Positions 8,086 to 16,515 of a stretch of DNA of 64,000 bases are shown here, in pieces. The stretch is from the NCBI GenBank assembly GCA_017309015.1, contig JAEDAG010000002.1:250837-314836 (forward strand), given 5' to 3'. The notes below the pieces were generated by a model. It was not told the origin of the DNA, searched no databases, and was given only the letters and a program-made list of their open reading frames with translations. This stretch comes from Faecalicatena absiana. GTDB taxonomy: Bacteria > Bacillota > Bacilli > Lactobacillales > Lactobacillaceae. Within the stretch, counting starts at the first letter, position 1. The number at the start of each line of letters is the position of its first letter. The position numbers were made by a program, and so were the translations under genes.

Positions 8086-10461
8086 ATGAGATACAACCAA
8101 TATGCTTATGTGGAAACCGCTCCGGCCAAGCAGGTCGAAGAGCTGCTTTCCATCAACTTTTTGCCTGCTAATTACCAGGACTTGTCTTTCAGCAGTCTGC
8201 TGGCCGTCTTGACCGGCAACGTCCTGGCTGAAGCCACGACCCGCCAGGCCAAGGAAGCCAAGTTCATCGAATATGCCGTCAGCCCAAGTGAGACTTTGGC
8301 CCAATTCCTGGCAAAGCAGCCAGCAGCCATGACGGCAGCTGAATTTTACGACGTGGCCCTCCAGCTGCTGGGCTACCACCCAGGCTACGACTACAGCCTG
8401 ACCGACCCAATTGCCGTCGTCAAAAAGCAGGCCCTGCCAAGCAGCAAGGATTTGGAAAACAAGGACGACCTGATCAGCGCCTTCTACCGCCTGCTCAACA
8501 CCAGAGCCAAGAACGGCCAGACCTTGCTTGACGTCATGGCCGGCAAGGGCTACTTCACCCAGTTCTGGGGAGAAGGCCAGTTCAAGTTCTTTAACGGCAA
8601 GTCCCTGCCCGTCTTTGACACCAGCAAGGTCATCCGGGAGGTCGTTTACGTGGAAAGCGACCTGGACACTGACGAAGACGGCCAAAACGACCTCTTGCCA
8701 GTCACGGTCTTCCGGCCAGCAGAAAGCCAGGACCAGCTCAAGGTTCCAGCCCTCTATACCGCTTCTCCATACTTTGGCGGAATCATCGACAACGCCGCCC
8801 AAAACCACAGCGTCGACGAAAATCTGACTGATGCCACCACCTGGACCAATCCAAAATACGTGGCCAAGCCAATGAAGCCTGCCCCAAAGCCGACTGATGA
8901 AGACGTGCCAGCAACTGAAGTTGCCTTGGGCAAGTCCTCCTACGCCTTGAACGAATACCTCCTGGCCCGCGGCTTTGCCTCCGTCTTCTCCGGAGCGATC
9001 GGCAACCGCCACGGCGACGGCCTGCGGATTACTGGCGCTCCAGAGGAAACCATCTCCCAAAAGGAAGTCATCGAATGGCTGACTGGCGACCGGGTGGCCT
9101 ACACCGACCGGACCCGCCGCTTTGAAACCAAGGCCAGCTGGTGCACCGGCAACATCGGCATGACTGGCCGCTCTTACCTGGGGACCTTGCAGATTGCCAT
9201 CGCCACGACTGGCGTCAAGGGCCTGAAGACCGTCGTTTCCGAAGCCGCTATCTCCTCCTGGTATGACTACTACCGTGAGCACGGGCTGGTCGTTGCCCCA
9301 GGCGAGTGCCAGGGCGAAGACCTGGACAAGCTGGCCGAAGTCTGCCAATCCAACCTGTGGGACGGAGGCAACTTTACCGCTAAAGCGGCCTATGAAAAGG
9401 AGCAAAAGTACCTGGAAGAGGCCCAGGACCGGGCAACTGGCCAGTACTCCGACTTCTGGGAGGCCAGAAACTACCGCCACCACGCGGATGGCATCAAGTG
9501 CTCCTGGATCTCCGTGCACGGCTTGAATGACTGGAACGTCAAGCCAAAGAACGTCTACAAGATCTGGCAGAAGGTCAAGGAGCTGCCGGTTGAATCCCAC
9601 CTCTTCCTTCATCAAGGTCCTCACTACAACATGAACAACCTGGTCTCAATTGACTTCACTGACTTGATGAACCTGTGGTTCGTGCATGAGCTGCTGGGCA
9701 TTGAAAACAACGCCCGGAAGCAGTGGCCAAAGGTCTTGATCCAGGACAACCTGGAAGCCGACAAATGGCATGAAGAAAAGGACTGGGCCAACATGGGCCA
9801 AGAGACGGTCTACGGTCTGACCGACGACCACGAGCTTTCCACCTTAAGCCACGGGAGCAAGCAGGAAACCTTTACCGACCTTGGCGGCAAAGAATTCAAG
9901 GAAGCCGGCATCAGCGAGACGGCCTGGGAATACCAGTTCATCTCAGGAGAAGAGAAGTGGGCCAAGGCCAGCCTGCGCTTCACCAGCGATGAATTTGCCC
10001 ACCCGGTAACCATCGTTGGCCGGCCAAAGGTCCACATCAAAGTAGCCGCCAGCAAGTCGGTTGGCCAGCTGTCCGTTGCCCTGGTTGACCTAGGAGCTCG
10101 CAAGCGCTTGACCCCAACGCCAAAGATCTTGGCCTACAGCGCCCAGGAATTCGGCTTCCGCTTTGGTGCGGGTCCCTTGCAGGAATTCGTTCCTGACAAG
10201 GAAACCAAGGCCAAGCTGATCACCAAGGCCCACATGAACCTGCAAAACTACGAAGACATGCACAAGCCAAGCCAGCTGGAAGCCGGTCAATTCGTTGATC
10301 TGGTCTTTGAATTGCAGCCAACCTACTACACCATGCCCGCCGGCTCAAAACTGGCTTTGATCATCTACTCAACCGACCAGGGAATGACCAAGCGGCCACT
10401 GGATCCAGAAGACTATACTATTGACCTGGCCCATTCAGAACTGCTCTTCTACAAGAAGTAG
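8086..10461 (+). CDS. pepX: Xaa-Pro dipeptidyl-peptidase PepX
   Basis: 791-residue cytoplasmic serine peptidase (family S15) that releases X-Pro dipeptides from peptides, central to using Pro-rich casein. The nucleophile is Ser363 in GRSYLG within the alpha/beta-hydrolase core. The N-terminal helical domain begins [10 protein letters not shown], as in known lactobacillus PepX, which fixes the start at ATG 8086 with GAGG 11 bases upstream. An in-frame extension back to 7990 crosses an inverted repeat and is not credible. The C-terminal jelly-roll region follows the catalytic domain. It is monocistronic, ended by the hairpin at 10531. Confidence 0.97.
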   Translation: MRYNQYAYVETAPAKQVEELLSINFLPANYQDLSFSSLLAVLTGNVLAEATTRQAKEAKFIEYAVSPSETLAQFLAKQPAAMTAAEFYDVALQLLGYHPGYDYSLTDPIAVVKKQALPSSKDLENKDDLISAFYRLLNTRAKNGQTLLDVMAGKGYFTQFWGEGQFKFFNGKSLPVFDTSKVIREVVYVESDLDTDEDGQNDLLPVTVFRPAESQDQLKVPALYTASPYFGGIIDNAAQNHSVDENLTDATTWTNPKYVAKPMKPAPKPTDEDVPATEVALGKSSYALNEYLLARGFASVFSGAIGNRHGDGLRITGAPEETISQKEVIEWLTGDRVAYTDRTRRFETKASWCTGNIGMTGRSYLGTLQIAIATTGVKGLKTVVSEAAISSWYDYYREHGLVVAPGECQGEDLDKLAEVCQSNLWDGGNFTAKAAYEKEQKYLEEAQDRATGQYSDFWEARNYRHHADGIKCSWISVHGLNDWNVKPKNVYKIWQKVKELPVESHLFLHQGPHYNMNNLVSIDFTDLMNLWFVHELLGIENNARKQWPKVLIQDNLEADKWHEEKDWANMGQETVYGLTDDHELSTLSHGSKQETFTDLGGKEFKEAGISETAWEYQFISGEEKWAKASLRFTSDEFAHPVTIVGRPKVHIKVAASKSVGQLSVALVDLGARKRLTPTPKILAYSAQEFGFRFGAGPLQEFVPDKETKAKLITKAHMNLQNYEDMHKPSQLEAGQFVDLVFELQPTYYTMPAGSKLALIIYSTDQGMTKRPLDPEDYTIDLAHSELLFYKK

Positions 10462-10530
10462 GCCGGGTTACAGCAAATCCATTCCCTGCTTTTGGAATAT
10501 TTTGTGCTAAAATAAAATTATTGTGAAAAA

Positions 10531-10566
10531 GGCTGTTGCGGAGCTACCGCTAACAGTCTTTTTTTG
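10531..10566 (+). terminator. Terminator after pepX
   Basis: Imperfect stem GGCTGTTGCGG/CCGCTAACAGTC followed by seven T residues, 70 bases after the pepX stop. Confidence 0.8.
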
Positions 10567-10594
10567 TCCTTTTTTTAAAAGATAGAGAGTATCA

Positions 10595-11980
10595 ATGTCA
10601 AAAGCAAGCAACAAACGCGTCTATTGGGCAATTGCCAGCGCGGCGCTGCTGACCTTCATTGGGATCTTAAATGAAACTTCCATGAACGTCGTTTACCCGC
10701 AGCTGGTCAAGCAATTCGGAGTTTCCTTGTCCACGGTCCAGTGGATCACGACCGGCTACCTCTTGACGGTCACCATCATCATGGGCACGACCGCCTACCT
10801 TTTGCGCCAGTTTCCGGCCCGCTGGCTGCACTTGGCCGCTGCCTTGGCCTTTATTGCCGGAAACCTTATGGGAGCGACGGCAGAAAGCTTTGGCGTCCTG
10901 CTGGCTGGCCGGGTGATCCAAGGGATCGCGACCGGCTTGTCCACGCCGATCATGTTCCAGCTGATCTTCGCGGATATTCCCCGGGAAAAATTGGGCCTCA
11001 TGACTGGAATTGCCGCCATGGTCATCTCCTTTGCCCCGGCCCTGGGACCAACTTATGGCGGGTTGGTCGCGGCCAGCGCAAGTTGGCGGGAGATCTACTG
11101 GTTCCTCTTGCCACTGGCCTGCTTGGCCTTAATTGGCGGCCAGCTCTTTATCCGCAACCAGCCATTCGGCAACTCTGCCCCGTTCAGCAGCGGAGCTTTG
11201 GTCTTGCTGGCTTTGGCCCTGTCGGCCTTGATCTATGCCATCTCCCTGATCGGCAAAGGCGGTTTTTCAGTTTCATTCTTTTTGATGGCGGCCCTGGGCA
11301 TCCTCTTGTTCTTGGCCTTCATCTACGTCAACAACCACGGCAAGACCCAACTGGTCAACCTGGGAATTTTTCAGAGCAAGTCCATCTGGCTGGCCGCCTT
11401 GACCTATTTCGGCCTGCAGTTCGTCAATATCGGCCTGTCCGTAGCCGTGCCGGTCTATGCCCAATACGTCTTGGGCTCCTCCAGCCTGATCGCCGGCTTG
11501 ATCTTGCTGCCTGGCTCCATTGTCGGTGCCATCTTAGCCCCGATTTCAGGGACTCTGGCCGACCATTTTGGCTATAAAAAGCCCCTGATTTTCGGAGCCA
11601 GCCTTTTTGTGGCCGGCTTGATCTTGCTCACCTTGATCCAGCCCCTGCTGACCCCCCTGCTCTTTGTCTTAGTTCACATCCTTATCCGGGCCGGCTTCAA
11701 CTTGACCTTCTCCAACACGATTTCCAACGCCACCACCCTGGTGACCCGCAAGCAGTCGGCGGATGTCAACTCCGTCTTCAACATGGTCCAGCAGTTTGCC
11801 GGCTCTTTAGGCGTTGGCCTGGCCACCGCCTTGATCGCGATTTTCCAAAAGACCGGCAGCGGCAGTCTGGCCGTTAGAACCTGCCAGGGCGGACGCCTGG
11901 ATTTCATTGTTTTCCTTTTGACCGGAATTTTGGTTTTGCTGATGATCATTGGCAACTTCAAATTGCAGGAAGAAAAATAA
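10595..11980 (+). CDS. MFS transporter, DHA2 (EmrB/QacA-type) exporter
   Basis: 461-residue integral membrane protein with about 14 hydrophobic segments, the DHA2 drug:proton antiporter layout. Family features visible are the N-terminal LNETSMNVVYPQL segment (helix 1 motif D1), a QWITTGYLL motif and the antiporter motif C-like stretch ALGPTYGGLV. The substrate cannot be read from sequence. An AGAGAG element lies before the ATG. It is probably monocistronic; no convincing terminator follows it, so some readthrough toward the cysteine leader is possible. Confidence 0.88.
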   Translation: MSKASNKRVYWAIASAALLTFIGILNETSMNVVYPQLVKQFGVSLSTVQWITTGYLLTVTIIMGTTAYLLRQFPARWLHLAAALAFIAGNLMGATAESFGVLLAGRVIQGIATGLSTPIMFQLIFADIPREKLGLMTGIAAMVISFAPALGPTYGGLVAASASWREIYWFLLPLACLALIGGQLFIRNQPFGNSAPFSSGALVLLALALSALIYAISLIGKGGFSVSFFLMAALGILLFLAFIYVNNHGKTQLVNLGIFQSKSIWLAALTYFGLQFVNIGLSVAVPVYAQYVLGSSSLIAGLILLPGSIVGAILAPISGTLADHFGYKKPLIFGASLFVAGLILLTLIQPLLTPLLFVLVHILIRAGFNLTFSNTISNATTLVTRKQSADVNSVFNMVQQFAGSLGVGLATALIAIFQKTGSGSLAVRTCQGGRLDFIVFLLTGILVLLMIIGNFKLQEEK

Positions 11981-12039
11981 TTTTTTGGGGGCATATATAG
12001 AAGCAAATTAGAAAAGTGAGTTTTTCCTGAAATTTTCTC

Positions 12040-12068
12040 TTGGCAAAAGCCGGCGCATGTGTTTTACT
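12040..12068 (+). promoter_or_regulatory. Promoter of the cysteine leader and operon
   Basis: TTGGCA at 12040-12045, 17 bases, then TTTACT at 12063-12068 with a TGT just before it (extended -10). The predicted start near 12075 leaves a very short 5' UTR before the leader ORF. Confidence 0.55.
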
Positions 12069-12098
12069 GTAATTAACTTATCAAGGAGGTACGCGAAA

Positions 12099-12200
12099 AT
12101 GTTCAACAATGCTTTACAAAACATGAACTTTGTAAACACTTGTTGTTGTGGATTGTGTCTTAAACAATCCACTGTTTGGCGTACAATTAATTCCAATTAG
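12099..12200 (+). CDS. Cysteine-rich leader peptide (33 residues)
   Basis: A short ORF with a perfect AAGGAGGT Shine-Dalgarno at 12083-12090, 8 bases before the ATG. It encodes a Cys-Cys-Cys-Gly-Leu-Cys run at residues 15-20 (codons TGT TGT TGT GGA TTG TGT at 12141-12158) and stops with TAG at 12198-12200. It lies between a promoter and an intrinsic terminator, 122 bases before the cysteine synthesis genes. The placement of Cys codons just before competing RNA hairpins suggests it senses charged tRNA-Cys by ribosome stalling. The role is inferred from layout; the peptide itself probably has no function. Confidence 0.8.
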   Translation: MFNNALQNMNFVNTCCCGLCLKQSTVWRTINSN

Positions 12201-12279
12201 CTACTGATTAATTGCAGCTCAAAGAGTAACACGCAGATTGTTTAAGACGCGAAAGCCATTTTGGTTTCGCGTCTTTTTT
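12141..12279 (+). promoter_or_regulatory. Transcription attenuator of the cysteine operon
   Basis: Three mutually exclusive pairings are visible. Hairpin 1:2 is GGATTG (12150-12155) with CAATCC (12165-12170). The antiterminator 2:3 is GTCTTAAACAATC (12157-12169) with GATTGTTTAAGAC (12236-12248), 13 perfect pairs. The terminator 3:4 is 12244-12257 with 12263-12275, followed by TTTTTT. Strand 1 overlaps the Cys codons. A ribosome stalled there would mask strand 1, favour 2:3 and allow readthrough. With enough cysteine, 1:2 forms behind the ribosome and the terminator wins. This is the logic of amino-acid operon attenuators, here for Cys. Confidence 0.78.
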
Positions 12280-12322
12280 GTTGCAAAAAGTCATCAACTT
12301 CAAGAAAGCGAGCAGAACGATT

Positions 12323-13180
12323 ATGCAGGTCAAGATTGGCATCTTAAACATCATGCATGACAAAGTGGATACCCAGAAGCGCTTCCGTCATGTCCTGGCG
12401 GACGCGGACCTCACCTTCTTCTATCCCAAGACCCATTACCAAAAGCGCCAGCTTCCAGCCGCTTTTGCCAAAATCGCGGAGCCCCTGGACTTGGTCAAAG
12501 TGGGAACAATGGACGCCTTCATCATCACCGGCGCCCCGATTGAAAAGATTCCCTTTGACCAAGTAGACTACTGGGATGAATTGCGGCAGCTCTTTGCTTT
12601 TCTGGATGAAAAGCAGATTCCCCAGCTTTATGTCTGTTGGGGAGCCATGGCCGCTCTAAACCATTTCTACGGCATCGGCAAGGACGCCTTGGCTGGCAAG
12701 CTCTTCGGCATCTACCGCCAGCAGATTCTGCAGCCCACTCCCCTGCTAGCGGGTTTAGCTTCAGGCTTTAAAGCGCCACACGCCCGCTACGCGGAGATGA
12801 GCCACCAGGACCTGGCCAAGCAGCCAGAGCTGACTGTCAACGCCATTTCCGAAACTGGCCATCTTTGCCTGGTTACGGCCAAGACACGCCCACAGGTCTT
12901 TCTCTTCTCCCACCTTGAATACGGCCCCAGCGCCTTCATCAAGGAATACGACCGCGAGCTTGCCGCCAGAGGAGGTGATGACCGCGGCTTGTCCAAACCA
13001 CAGCAATACTTCGCCGATGAAGAGCACATGGCAGATCCCCAGTTCACCTGGGAAGAGACCCAGAAGCATTTCTTCGCCAACTGGCTGGCCAGCATTCAGC
13101 CGGCGAGCAGTTGCAAGACATGCAGCTGGATCGCCAAGATCCAAGAATTCAAACAAGTAGGAAATTTGCAGAATAACTAA
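12323..13180 (+). CDS. MetA-family acyltransferase, probable serine O-acetyltransferase
   Basis: 285-residue member of the homoserine O-succinyltransferase (MetA) fold. The nucleophile Cys is in LYVCWGAMAALNHFYGI, and the His/Glu pair is in FSHLEYG. The ITGAPIE segment forms the acyl-CoA pocket. In some lactobacilli MetA-like proteins next to cysK have been reported to acetylate serine. The adjoining cysK and the Cys-codon leader favour that role here, but homoserine acylation cannot be excluded. ATG 12323 is chosen by family N-terminus; its ribosome binding site is weak. It is the first structural gene of a two-gene operon. Confidence 0.85.
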   Translation: MQVKIGILNIMHDKVDTQKRFRHVLADADLTFFYPKTHYQKRQLPAAFAKIAEPLDLVKVGTMDAFIITGAPIEKIPFDQVDYWDELRQLFAFLDEKQIPQLYVCWGAMAALNHFYGIGKDALAGKLFGIYRQQILQPTPLLAGLASGFKAPHARYAEMSHQDLAKQPELTVNAISETGHLCLVTAKTRPQVFLFSHLEYGPSAFIKEYDRELAARGGDDRGLSKPQQYFADEEHMADPQFTWEETQKHFFANWLASIQPASSCKTCSWIAKIQEFKQVGNLQNN

Positions 13181-13208
13181 GCAATAATTTTTTCAGGAGG
13201 AAACAACT

Positions 13209-14138
13209 ATGTCAGACAAGATTTACAACTCAATTTTGGACACTATCGGCCACACCCCAATTCTCAAGCTCAACCGCGTCGTCCCAGAAGATTCCGCCGA
13301 CGTCTACGTCAAGCTGGAATTCTTCAACCCAGGCGGCTCCATTAAGGACCGGATCGCCCTGGCCATGGTTGAAAAGGCGGAAAAAGAAGGCAAGCTCAAG
13401 GCCGGCGACACCATCATCGAACCAACTTCCGGCAACACCGGGATTGGCTTGGCGGCCGTAGCCAGCGCCAAGGGCTACCACTTGATCATCACCATGCCGG
13501 AAACGATGAGCGATGAACGCAAGAAGCTGATGCGCGCCTACGGGGCGGAATTGATCCTGACCCCGGGCAGCAAGGGGATGCCCGGGTCAATTGCCAAGGC
13601 GGAGGAACTGGTCAAGGAACACGGCTACTTCATGCCAATGCAGTTCGAAAACCCAGCCAACCCGGAAATCCACAAATTGACCACTGGCCAGGAAATCGTC
13701 AATGCCTTTGGGGCTGACGACTTGCCAGATGCCTTCGTTGCCGGCGTTGGGACTGGCGGCACCTTGACTGGGATTGGCCGCGCCTTGAAGAAGGCTGACA
13801 GTGCGGTCAAGGTCTACGCCTTGGAGCCAGCTGAATCACCGCTTCTTAAGGAGGGCAAGAAGGGCCCGCACAAGATCCAAGGGATCTCAGCCGGCTTCAT
13901 TCCAAAGACCCTGGACCGCGAAATCTATGATGGCATCGTTGAAGTCTCAAGCGCTGAAGCCTTCGAGACTGCCCGCGAAGTCGCCCGCAATGAAGGCTTC
14001 CTGCCAGGCATCTCCGGCGGGGCCAACATCCACGGCGCGATCGAGCTGGCCAAGAAGCTGGGTAAGGGCCACAAGGTCATTACGGTTGCGCCTGACAACG
14101 GCGAACGCTACCTGTCTACTCCGCTCTACCAGCTCTAA
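13209..14138 (+). CDS. cysK: Cysteine synthase (O-acetylserine sulfhydrylase)
   Basis: 309-residue PLP enzyme that makes cysteine from O-acetylserine and sulfide. The PLP lysine is in [12 protein letters not shown], the substrate loop is PTSGNTG, the phosphate loop is GTGGT, and the C-terminus has DNGERYLST, all typical of CysK. AGGAGG lies 8 bases before the ATG. It follows the MetA-like gene by 28 bases, so the pair makes a complete serine-to-cysteine route. Expression should depend on the attenuator at 12141-12279. A cystathionine beta-synthase-like side activity is possible for this family. Confidence 0.93.
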   Translation: MSDKIYNSILDTIGHTPILKLNRVVPEDSADVYVKLEFFNPGGSIKDRIALAMVEKAEKEGKLKAGDTIIEPTSGNTGIGLAAVASAKGYHLIITMPETMSDERKKLMRAYGAELILTPGSKGMPGSIAKAEELVKEHGYFMPMQFENPANPEIHKLTTGQEIVNAFGADDLPDAFVAGVGTGGTLTGIGRALKKADSAVKVYALEPAESPLLKEGKKGPHKIQGISAGFIPKTLDREIYDGIVEVSSAEAFETAREVARNEGFLPGISGGANIHGAIELAKKLGKGHKVITVAPDNGERYLSTPLYQL

Positions 14139-14290
14139 GGCTGCCAAGAGCAGAAAAGCGGACACTTCGCTGATTTTTACCCCATTTACTAAGATAATTT
14201 GACTTTCAATTACTAGCTGACAAGCAATCAGCAATAACCTACACAAATCGACACATAGCAAACCTAGACACATTAACGCTTAAAACCTGA

Positions 14291-14330
14291 AAAAAACGGG
14301 CTCGATCGCTTTGATCGAACCCGTTTTCTT
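14291..14330. terminator. Bidirectional terminator between cysK and add
   Basis: AAACGGGCTCGATC pairs with GATCGAACCCGTTT, with a T run on both strands. It serves the convergent cysK and adenosine deaminase transcripts. Confidence 0.88.
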
Positions 14331-14338
14331 TAGTTTAT

Positions 14339-15352
14339 TCATGCCCAAGCCAATTCGCCCAATTTCAGCAGGCGGGCGCGTTCTGCCTCTGAGCAGAAGG
14401 CCGCCTTGGCGGCGCTCACGTAAAGCTCTGCCTCTTCAATCCGGTTCAAGCCCGTCAGCCTTTCCAGGCGGGCATATTCCTTTGGCAGGTTGGTATTGGA
14501 AACCGACATGTTGTCCGTGTTCAAAGTGGCCCTGACTCCGCAGTGAAGCAGGCCCTTGATTGGATATTCGGTGTAGGCGTCAAAGACCTTGGTGTTCAAG
14601 TTGGACGTCGCGCAGCATTCCAGGGTAATCCCCTCATCGGCCAGCCGCTTGACCAGGTCCTTGTCCTCCCGGCAGCGGATCCCGTGGCCGATCCGCTTGG
14701 CGCCCAGCGCCAGGGCCTCGCGGATTGAGTCTGGTCCCATGGCTTCCCCGGCATGAATGGTATAGGGGATGCCCCATTCACGCGCTTGGGCAAAAAATGG
14801 AGCATAAGCCCGGTTGGGCAGTGCCGGAATTTCTGCCCCGGCCAGGTCAAGGCCGATCACGCCCCGGCCCAAAAATTGCTTAGCCACCCGCAAGGTTTCG
14901 GCATTTTCCCGGTCATTGCCAGGAATCCGCATCAAGCACAGGATCAAGCCGGAATGTAGATCCGGGCCGGCAGGATTTTCCCTCTGCCAGTCATAGAAGT
15001 CCGCGAGGCCCGCGAGCGCGGCGGACACGGCATCAGCCTGCGTCAAGCCCTGGCTGGTGTGCTTCTGCGGGGCAAAGCGCAGCTCCGCGTAGACCAGTCC
15101 CTGTCCTTTCAGCTCCTGCAAGAGCTCGCGGACGATCACGCGCAAGTCGCTTCTGGTCTGCATCAAGGTCAATAGAAAAGCAAACTTCTGCAAGTACTCG
15201 TTCAAGTTGTGGCAGCTGGCCGGCACGGACATTTTCCCAAACAGCTGGGCGTGGGTGTAATCCGGCAGTCCATGGGCCCGGCATAATTTCTTGACCGTGG
15301 CGTATGGCAATGAGCCGTCAATATGCAGGTGAAGGTCAATCAAGCTTTTCAT
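14339..15352 (-). CDS. add: Adenosine deaminase
   Basis: 337-residue metal-dependent hydrolase converting adenosine to inosine in purine salvage. Zinc-site and catalytic motifs visible are LHLHIDGSLP (HxH), TIHAGE, an IGHGIRC His and LNTDNMS near the C-terminus, where the family usually has NTDDP. AAAGGAGCGG precedes ATG 15352; the longer in-frame upstream extension has no ribosome binding site and is rejected. It is monocistronic. The Asn replacing the second Asp of NTDD deserves a look but may be family variation. Confidence 0.9.
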   Translation of the reverse strand: MKSLIDLHLHIDGSLPYATVKKLCRAHGLPDYTHAQLFGKMSVPASCHNLNEYLQKFAFLLTLMQTRSDLRVIVRELLQELKGQGLVYAELRFAPQKHTSQGLTQADAVSAALAGLADFYDWQRENPAGPDLHSGLILCLMRIPGNDRENAETLRVAKQFLGRGVIGLDLAGAEIPALPNRAYAPFFAQAREWGIPYTIHAGEAMGPDSIREALALGAKRIGHGIRCREDKDLVKRLADEGITLECCATSNLNTKVFDAYTEYPIKGLLHCGVRATLNTDNMSVSNTNLPKEYARLERLTGLNRIEEAELYVSAAKAAFCSEAERARLLKLGELAWA

Positions 15353-15454
15353 CGCAATTCCGCTCCTTTGAGATAATCGCTTTAAATAAATTGTTCTAAT
15401 TCTAACACGAATCGTCCAAAAAGAAAGGGCAATTTTGCCCGAGACATCCCAAAA

Positions 15455-15492
15455 GCAAAAAAGCCAGGAAGCCAATGTTGGTCTTCCTGGAT
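15455..15492 (-). terminator. Terminator after the HIRAN gene
   Basis: CCAGGAAGACCAACATTGG pairs with itself and the following CTTCCTGG, with CTTTTTTG after it on the minus strand. Confidence 0.85.
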
Positions 15493-15527
15493 CCAAAAAA
15501 TATTTAAATTTTTATGAAAAAATTCTC

Positions 15528-15854
15528 CTAGTCTTCATTTTCCGTATCATTCAACAAAGACTTGCTCTTGAGGGAGCACACGACTCCCCCTTGCAAAACA
15601 TAGCGGACGATCCCGACCGTGCCATCGCTGATCTTGTCAAAGAGCCGGCCCGCGCTCCAACTCTCGCCAATTCTCGTATTGACGCTGTTGGCCACGTAGC
15701 CGACCTTGCCCAGACCGGGCAACTCAACCCGGACGGCTTCTGAATCAAAGGGGTTCTCAGGCTCTTTGTACAGATAGACTTTCTGGCCCCGGGCAAAAGG
15801 CTCGTTGCCATAGTAGTGGCCGGTACCAGGGATCGTAAAGTAAATTCTCTCCAT
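15528..15854 (-). CDS. HIRAN domain protein
   Basis: 108-residue stand-alone HIRAN-like protein. The match is to FTIPGTGHYYG, a basic PFARGQKVYL strand, an EPENPFDSEAVRV turn and LGKVGYVANS. HIRAN domains bind DNA ends or damaged DNA in larger helicases; small bacterial single-domain versions exist but their role is unclear. GGGAGGT precedes the ATG. It is monocistronic with its own terminator. Nothing around it gives a specific function. Confidence 0.8.
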   Translation of the reverse strand: MERIYFTIPGTGHYYGNEPFARGQKVYLYKEPENPFDSEAVRVELPGLGKVGYVANSVNTRIGESWSAGRLFDKISDGTVGIVRYVLQGGVVCSLKSKSLLNDTENED

Positions 15855-15997
15855 TTGACTTTACCTCCCGTCCTGCTAAGTTCTCTTTTATCATCATCAC
15901 GCTTCGTATTATACATTATTTAAGCGCTTACTTCTAGTTCTTTTTGTTAGATTTAAGCAAAAAACTGCCGCGTTTCCATAAACTTTTGTCGAAAAAC

Positions 15998-16034
15998 AAA
16001 AAATACTGATCACTTGCCCAGCAAATGATCAGTA
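15998..16034 (-). terminator. Terminator after the small membrane protein gene
   Basis: TACTGATCA and TGATCAGTA stem, then TTTTTTG on the minus strand. Confidence 0.85.
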
Positions 16035-16038
16035 CTGC

Positions 16039-16320
16039 TTATTCTTGCTTCTTTTGCTTGATTTTTAGACTCTCCCTCCTGCTGCAGGCCAACAAAGCCA
16101 TGGCCAGCAAGACGCTGGGAATGGCCAGCAGGGAAAAGACTGCTGGCGAAAACAGGAAGAGGATGGCCAACAGGACCGTCAAGATCCCGACCACGTTCGC
16201 GCAGTTCAAGCCGCCCTGGCGGCTCTGCTTTTCCTGCCACTGCTTGTAGGCCGGGGATGCGATCCAGGCCAGCAGGACCAGTAAAATCAAGGCACCATAA
16301 TACATTTTGCTATCCATCAT
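16039..16320 (-). CDS. Small membrane protein of unknown function
   Basis: 93-residue protein with three hydrophobic segments (YYGALILLVLLAWIA, VVGILTVLLAILFLF, VFSLLAIPSVLLAMALLA) and a basic C-terminal tail; no family recognised. ATG 16318-16320 or the next ATG (16315-16317) is the start. The sequence in front of it is the right end of the tnpB element, whose GGGGG may act as the ribosome binding site. The insertion must therefore have replaced the original upstream region, and expression now depends on element sequence. Confidence 0.6.
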   Translation of the reverse strand: MMDSKMYYGALILLVLLAWIASPAYKQWQEKQSRQGGLNCANVVGILTVLLAILFLFSPAVFSLLAIPSVLLAMALLACSRRESLKIKQKKQE

Positions 16321-16321
16321 C

Positions 16322-16515
16322 AACTACCCCCGACCGAGGTCGGAGGTTTGCGACTAACTAGCGTGGTCCAAACAAACTCCCCGGAGAGAGTTCTCCCATA
16401 GCCAAGCCCGAAGGCTTACGCTGTCGCTTCTCAAGCATCCTTGGCGGACCTCAGATGCTTCCGCAGATTGATTAACTACGGCAGAACAGCACGTGTACGC
16501 ACTGCTCTAATTTGT
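16322..16515 (-). ncRNA. Probable omega RNA (guide RNA) of TnpB
   Basis: The 180-base stretch between the tnpB stop and the element's right end is non-coding and rich in stems: AAGCATC/GATGCTT near 16432-16459, AAGCC-TTC-GGGCTT near 16403, and CTCTCTCCGGGGAG near 16380. In IS605-group elements the 3' end of tnpB and the right end form the omega RNA, with the guide taken from flanking DNA. Here the guide would start in the 5' part of the small membrane protein gene. Assigned from position and structure only. Confidence 0.55.

Noticed and set aside
8083-9624. 513-codon open frame antisense to pepX
   Set aside because: It is the complement of a strongly coding frame in a G+C-rich gene; no ribosome binding site, and its composition is that of a shadow frame.
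10741-11577. 278-codon frame within the DHA2 transporter gene in another phase
   Set aside because: Pro/Arg/Leu-rich shadow translation; the transporter frame has the expected membrane helices.
15900-15935. cre site near TAAGCGCTTA upstream of the HIRAN gene
   Set aside because: The palindromic core is there but the flanks do not fit the consensus, and no good promoter spacing was found.
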